Shown here: in pieces, positions 58,448 to 64,000 of the stretch
Numbering within the stretch: position 1 is the first letter of the stretch
Layout: the number at the start of each line of letters is the position of its first letter
NCBI GenBank assembly: GCA_023238725.1
Contig: CM041534.1
Location: 1-64,000 of the forward strand
From: Scortum barcoo
Lineage: Eukaryota > Chordata > Actinopteri > Centrarchiformes > Terapontidae
DNA length: 64,000 nt
Direction: 5' to 3'
The notes under the pieces: model-generated
What the model saw: the letters and a program-made list of their open reading frames with translations, nothing else
What the model was told of the DNA's origin: nothing
Database searches by the model: none
Position numbers and translations under genes: made by a program

Positions 58448-59347
58448 GTAACACATATTCTACTGAGCATATTTCTCTTTGAAATATACATTGTGGCTGG
58501 CAGCAGCATATGCTCACAGGCAAAATGGTGGCTTAGTAACCGAAAAGTCAGCCACCATTTAATTCAGTTGCAGCTAGACAAAGTAGTTCAACCTTATTAC
58601 AACAGCTGTACTTGGTTTTTGATTGTAAAATGACTAAATCTATGTGTCCCTGCAGCATTGGTTATGACAAGGCATCAGTATGCACAAGGACCAACTGAGA
58701 TAATAATTCAGACTATAATTCAGGAATCTAATGTCAGCCTCGGGCAATCTCTTCAATTTTACAACACACTATATACATTTTTGCAGTGTTTTTGGCATTT
58801 CATTAGAGCTCTGACTGGACGTATGTTGATTATCATGAAGCTCTGTTAGTTCTGGCAGAAAAGAGCCTCCCCTTTTTTTCCTTTCACCAGCGGTTCTCCA
58901 TACTGCTTGGGCATGTGCACTCTATTTACAGATGTCAATGTCAATGTTTCTTTTCTTATCCCACACAGTTGCTGCTGTATTACTGTGCTCTTGTAGCAGT
59001 GAAAGAGGGGTTGCATATGATAACTGTAGTCACTAGGTGGCAGGAGAATGCTGGAATCCTGTTATCACGATTTTACCCCCATTGACCACAACATGGTCAG
59101 CAGTACCAACTAAGTGAAATGTGGAAAGTCTGTTTGATAAGAACTGTGTGGGAAATGAAATCAATACAGTTGGAAAATAAACAGTAACAAATAACTGTGC
59201 ATATGATGAGGTGGTTGCACTCCTCACATGCGCAGGTCATCTCTATAGCTAATCTGTGACTTATACAATAATATAGCTGGTCTGTGACACGGTGCACGTA
59301 ACTTACATGCTGGGGCAAACAGACACAGTGCCCTTTGCTGCATGTCA

Positions 59348-59348
<1 letters not shown>

Positions 59349-59396
<48 letters not shown>

Positions 59397-59424
59397 TCTC
59401 TTTTCTGTGTGTGTGTGTGTGTGT
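59349..59424 (+). repeat. (CT)n followed by (TG)n microsatellite
   Basis: CT repeats at 59349-59402, then GT repeats at 59406-59424, in the HLCS intron after exon 6. Confidence 0.9.
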
Positions 59425-59710
59425 TATAATGTTAAACTGCCTTGTTCTGTTGCTAGCTGTGTAGTGTGGCTATGGTTCAGTCAACAATAAATTGTCTTCT
59501 GATTAGGATTAAATGGATGGATGTGCTGAATGACTGTTTCGGGATGTTGAGTAGTAATTTACACTTAATCTTTAATTTTTGTAACACAGAAGAGCTGTAT
59601 AAGTTAAATGTCAGCCGAAATGAAATGTCATTCTGTTATCGTTGAGTAATATGATAGAGTCTGGAGTCTTCGGAGCATCAGTGGGTTTTTGTTTTCAGAA
59701 TGATGGTCCG

Positions 59711-59762
59711 TCGGATTGTGGGCCCCAGTGGGGTGGACCCCCTACTGGGGCCCACAATCCGA
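59711..59762. repeat. GC-rich 19-bp palindrome arms with short spacer
   Basis: Arms tcggattgtgggccccagt (59711-59729) and its exact reverse complement (59744-59762), spacer ggggtggaccccct, which can itself pair. It sits in AT-rich intronic sequence. Confidence 0.9.
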
Positions 59763-59964
59763 TCAATCTAGGACATTTTTGACCTATTGGGATTTTGGAA
59801 TAGTTGGCCTTTGGACTAACTGAAGTGGAGGATGAACAGTGGAATTTACTCTCTGTGTGCAGACATATAATGACTGAATGTTTTGAAATATATGACATTC
59901 TTTCATCAACTGTAAATACTTGTTTGTCTGGAGGCTAATTTGTTTTGAGAGATCCAAAGAGATC

Positions 59965-59986
59965 GAGAGAGAGAGAGAGAGAGAGA
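59965..59986 (+). repeat. (GA)n microsatellite
   Basis: cgagagagagagagagagaga. Confidence 0.85.
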
Positions 59987-60693
59987 ATTCCTGGTTTGTG
60001 TGCGTGCATGCACACTGCTGTGGTGAGAGGGTAGATGGACTGGAAGTAATTTAATGCCTAAGTGACCTCACTGCAGCCAAGGCAAGTTGTACCTAATAGA
60101 CTTCTTTGTCTGAATCCACACGTGAATAGAAGTGGCCGTTGAGCGGGCCAAACAAGCAGCAGGTGGGAGCAATTAAAACTGTCATAAAGTTTGAAAAATG
60201 GATTGTGGACCAGCCCTGAGCTAATTGGAACAGACAGGGTTGTCATTGAGATTATACAAAAACTAAAGCAGGGTGAACGACTAGGCCATATAACCCCGAA
60301 TGTGTTGATGCAGTTCAATTTCACTGCTAATGTTTGAGTTTCCAGATGTCCCTCTGGAGCAGCCTTGATTAATGTTATTATTAAGGAAAGCCTGTTTTAT
60401 TTCTGCAAGCATTTGTTTATTAAATCAGTATGATACTGAATACTTTTAGAGAAAACCAAATGTTTTGGTGGAATTTACAGTTTTAGAGGAATGCTAGTAC
60501 AAGGAATGAATTCCATTGAGTTTTTGCCTGTCCCAATTTCCCAAGTTTCCTTTTTATTTAGTTTGTGTCTAATTTTAATTGTGAAAATCAGCGCTGATTT
60601 AAGCCGCTATAGGACTTTTGTAGAGTAGAAAGAACACAATTTGGTATTTGGTATATTTGGTGTATATATATGAGTGTGTTTTACTGTTCTAAA

Positions 60694-60695
<2 letters not shown>

Positions 60696-60765
<70 letters not shown>
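60696..60765 (+). repeat. (AT)35 microsatellite
   Basis: Seventy bases of uninterrupted AT repeat, a perfect self-complementary tract. Confidence 0.95.
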
Positions 60766-60767
<2 letters not shown>

Positions 60768-63700
60768 TATGTCTATGCTGAAGAACAGTAAAAACACCAT
60801 AAAATTTAAATGCATAAAAATAAATTCAGTTAGACTCACTTCAGACTTCAGGACTTCAGAGACCTGCTGTGACATAGACATAGTGACAACGTACGCCAAG
60901 GTTTTTTCATTCACCATAGGGCTATTTTCTTCAGGTTGAAGACCTTTTTAATCAGTAGAAAAAAATTATTTATGGTTTTGCAAATCTAAAACATTAGCCA
61001 TATAATAAAAATATACTACCATCAATACATACTCCACTAAATCCCCCATTAGGCATCAGTGAATTAGATATCAGTGCATGCCTCAAATACTTATGTAATC
61101 TTTAGCTTGATCACCTGTTTTGTTTTTATGAGCAGCACGCCTGGACCATAACATGGAATTTTCTCAATTGTAATTAATAAATGCTTTTCAAATTCAACAA
61201 TATGTTGTAACATATGTAACAGACTTTTCTGTTAATTGAAGGAAATTTGTAAAGATGAAATAAAAAAATAATCACAGTGTCATTTGGTCCAGTATTCCAC
61301 TGAGTTATGTTTTCTACTGAGCAGCAATCAGTGCTAATTAACAGGTAGTGAAACTTCATTAGTATTATTGTTTGAAATATTTCAATTTCCAGCTCTACAT
61401 GTCATGCTTACACACCAACTACATTTTTGCTTAGAAACGAATTGCAACCTGACACAGAATTCCAAATTCAAGAAACAGCAACACAGTTTTTTCTAGCTTT
61501 GTTTTATTGGAGAATTCAGTCACTCTCTCTACAGTTGGCAATTCATTTTCACTCATATAACTGTCTTACTGAACTGATAATAATAGAGAATAATAAGCAA
61601 AGCACTTTATTTGTGTGGATGAACATGGGCTGCAGAATAACTTATTACATCAAGTTTTGAATTGATTAATTTTTCCTGCCTGACTGATGTATTCGAGTGT
61701 TAGCAACTAGACATTGATGTTTTCATAATGATAGTTAACAGTGTGGAAGCGTTTATTTGTGACAAAGTTGGAATAAGAGACTAGAGGGTTTTTCCAAACA
61801 CCACTTGGCTAGTTTGGAAAGCATAATTATTCTTTTCCTGCTCTGCTGAACTTGATCCCTGTGCCTGGGGCAATACACTTCCTTTTTGTTGACTTTTTCT
61901 TCTAAGAGCTTCAAGCACAGGCATGAAAACCCAAGGGCCCACTTTTACTTTTGTTTTTTTTATGCTCCTCTAAAAACGATGCATAAAGAAGAGAAGCAGC
62001 AATGAATATAAATGCGATTATCATTATTTTCCTTTCTACTTTTAGTCATATAAATTCTGTTTTCTGTGCTGTCTGCACATATGGAAAGAATTTTTGGCAT
62101 TTACCCAGTTTTGTTAAACACTGTCGGTTTCATTATTAAATAAATAAAATATCATTACATTCGCAGCCTGTGCCAAAGAGTCACATAAAACACTATACAG
62201 TAACTGCAAATCTGAATGAAAAACAACCTTAACAAGGGTCTCCTCCTTAAAGATTTTCCAGTTGCCATGCAAAACCCCAGACAATCACTGTTTGTTTTGA
62301 CAAGAAGTCCAATATCCAAACTGACACTGTATGGTATTAGAGTCCTGTTTCCTATGAAAACTATAAACCACAGGACATACACTGGGGTTTGGTGAAAAGA
62401 AAATGGATTCCTCATAACTGTGGCAATAGGTTCGACCATAGAAATGAAATTGGCCCAATTGACCTTGCATGCTCCACCTGCACTTATAAAAGATTGTAAG
62501 CAGATGCTTAAACGTCCTTATTTCTTATTCTGGGGAACATATGGTGCAGTGTTTGACTTGAACTTTTGATGTCCAGTGAAGTGTTATGTTATACTCAAGA
62601 GCCCTGAGCCCTCCAACATTGACTACAACACAGGAAAGGGCCATGAAGTCTTTTGCCGTCCCATCCAAAGCACGCAGGTTTTTATTTCACCTTCACCAGG
62701 ACTACACCAACCTGTAAATCCAAACACTACATTTAGATGTCCTAAAAACATAACAGTTTGTGCTGTGAGCAAACTGTCCCTGCATCATCTGCCTCAAAGG
62801 ATAACTCTGTTTTCTGATATTGTTTAATACAACTTGGATATTATTTCCATAGGTTTGTCCATAGTATTATAAATGAATAAATAAGATAATAAAATAAAAA
62901 ACATCTATGGTCCATAACAAATTTGTCAAGTAAAAAACTACTTCAGTCCCCCTCTTATGTTTAAGGCCTATTTTGGTGCCATTTTCATTTAATTCTTGAT
63001 TTAAAAAAAAAAAAGTTCAAAGCTTGATTTGGAGTCCACCCATCTCTTCTTGTGATTGTGGAATTTTCTCTTTTTCCTTCTCATTGCCCTTAAAACATAT
63101 TAAAAACCCAGTTTGCTTAGCTTTTCTTCTTATATAGTGTTGAACATCCACCCAAAATATTCAGATATACATACAGTGACAAAATGTTTCAGTTCTATTT
63201 CACAGAAAGTGCAAGAATGGTTGAAGGTATCAGCAGCTGCATTCAGATAAATGCTGCTCGGGTGCCGCTACTGTGCACCCAGTTAAGCTCCTGTCTGTTG
63301 CGTTGAAAAGCATGTACAGCTTATAACGAGTGTCAATGGGCAAAGATTCTTGTGTTCCAGGCTGGAAACACGACATGTCAGTCACTGTAGCAAAGGCATA
63401 TTATATTTTACTCACTAACTATATAATTTTTACCTTGTTTATTTACTATAAAATATATTTCTTTTTTTTTTTAAGTCTTATTCATTAATGGTCTAGGATG
63501 TGGGGAGTGGTCCTGATTTGGTTGAAATAAAATGGTAAGGAATACTCGACCAGTCATAAGCTGCAAGGCCCACCCTCATTGTTCCTCTACCTTTGATAGT
63601 ACTGCCCACTGAGCAGGGACTTTTTCGTGGGGTAAAATAATAGTCCTGGAACTTAATTATGACCCTTGTCCCAGTGCTGGAAATGTATGGAGTTCCTCCG

Positions 63701-64000
63701 AAGGTTCCTAGTTCCTGGGGAAAGTTCCTGTGGTGGAAACATGGCTTATCACTGTTGCCTTTCATCAAGAAGGTTCTTTATTTCAAACTGGGAGCAGTTA
63801 CAATTACATAATTACAATTACTTATTCACCTCTTTGTCTAGGTCTGATATGAGGCTAGACAACTAGTTTTTAGTTCATCTTTAAGTTCCAGAAGTGGTCA
63901 ACAGTGTTTGGCTATGCCAACAGAGGTCAGTGCTGCTGTCATCTGACTCATTTGATTTTTCACAGACATTTGCACAGAGCTGTCTCAGTACACCACATAC

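Larger units (their letters stand above)
58448..64000. other. hlcs: HLCS intron 6, partial
   Basis: Holds microsatellites, the GC-rich palindrome (59711-59762) and, at 63480-63750, a probable dispersed repeat (gttcctagttcctggggaaa). I could not find the next HLCS exon, so the intron runs past the window. Confidence 0.7.

Noticed and set aside
58658..58849. Next HLCS exon
   Set aside because: The open frame has no similarity to the expected start of the biotin-ligase core and lacks an acceptor in phase with the 58447 donor.
62155..62470. Minus-strand frames of 61-94 codons
   Set aside because: Intronic, A/T-biased, no motif, and incompatible with HLCS splicing.
1..64000. CRISPR arrays, operons, ribosome-binding sites
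   Set aside because: The window is vertebrate nuclear DNA; clustered repeats here are minisatellites or transposons without spacer structure.

Overview
The window looks like a piece of a teleost fish nuclear genome. It is intron-rich and AT-rich. It carries the retroelement mix typical of fish: L2/CR1-group and Rex1-like LINEs, a Penelope-like element, a tRNA-derived SINE and DNA-transposon remnants. It also holds exons of two conserved vertebrate genes. The species cannot be named from the sequence alone. All calls come from reading the sequence and from knowledge of the families; no search was run.

Layout. About 1-34.3 kb is a repeat-built region of nested mobile elements with no intact host gene that I recognise. 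It contains (i) at least eight copies, one of them inverted, of a dispersed module (here called R1) whose minus strand carries exon-like segments with splice signals; (ii) several 5'-truncated L2-type LINE copies on both strands; (iii) a decayed Penelope-like element at 11.9-16.1 kb on the minus strand, with a GIY-YIG endonuclease, a reverse transcriptase, an SGNH-hydrolase-like segment and a Pro/Ser-rich leader, flanked by telomere-like direct repeats; (iv) Rex1-like LINEs at 20.26-22.42 kb and 27.85-30.44 kb; (v) a TIR element at 31.6-33.3 kb.

About 34.9-40.3 kb (minus strand) is the complete oligoribonuclease gene REXO2 in seven exons. All exon junctions keep frame, and two introns use GC donors. 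About 40.3-45.7 kb is an intergenic stretch of old repeats, including a minisatellite, a SINE fragment, a Rex1-like fragment and a possible solo LTR.

About 45.7 kb to the right edge (plus strand) is the 5' two-thirds of HLCS (holocarboxylase synthetase). Six coding exons are visible, ending just before the biotin-ligase catalytic core, which must lie beyond 64 kb. REXO2 and HLCS are arranged head to head, about 5.4 kb apart. They act in unrelated pathways (degradation of very short RNA; biotin attachment to carboxylases), and I see no sign of joint regulation.

Points that most deserve a second look: the SGNH-like domain upstream of the Penelope reverse transcriptase; the 15-bp telomere-like direct repeats bounding that element; the R1 modules with one intact 221-bp exon (17789-18009); the two GC-AG introns of REXO2; the overlapping uORF of HLCS; and two long perfect hairpins in HLCS introns.
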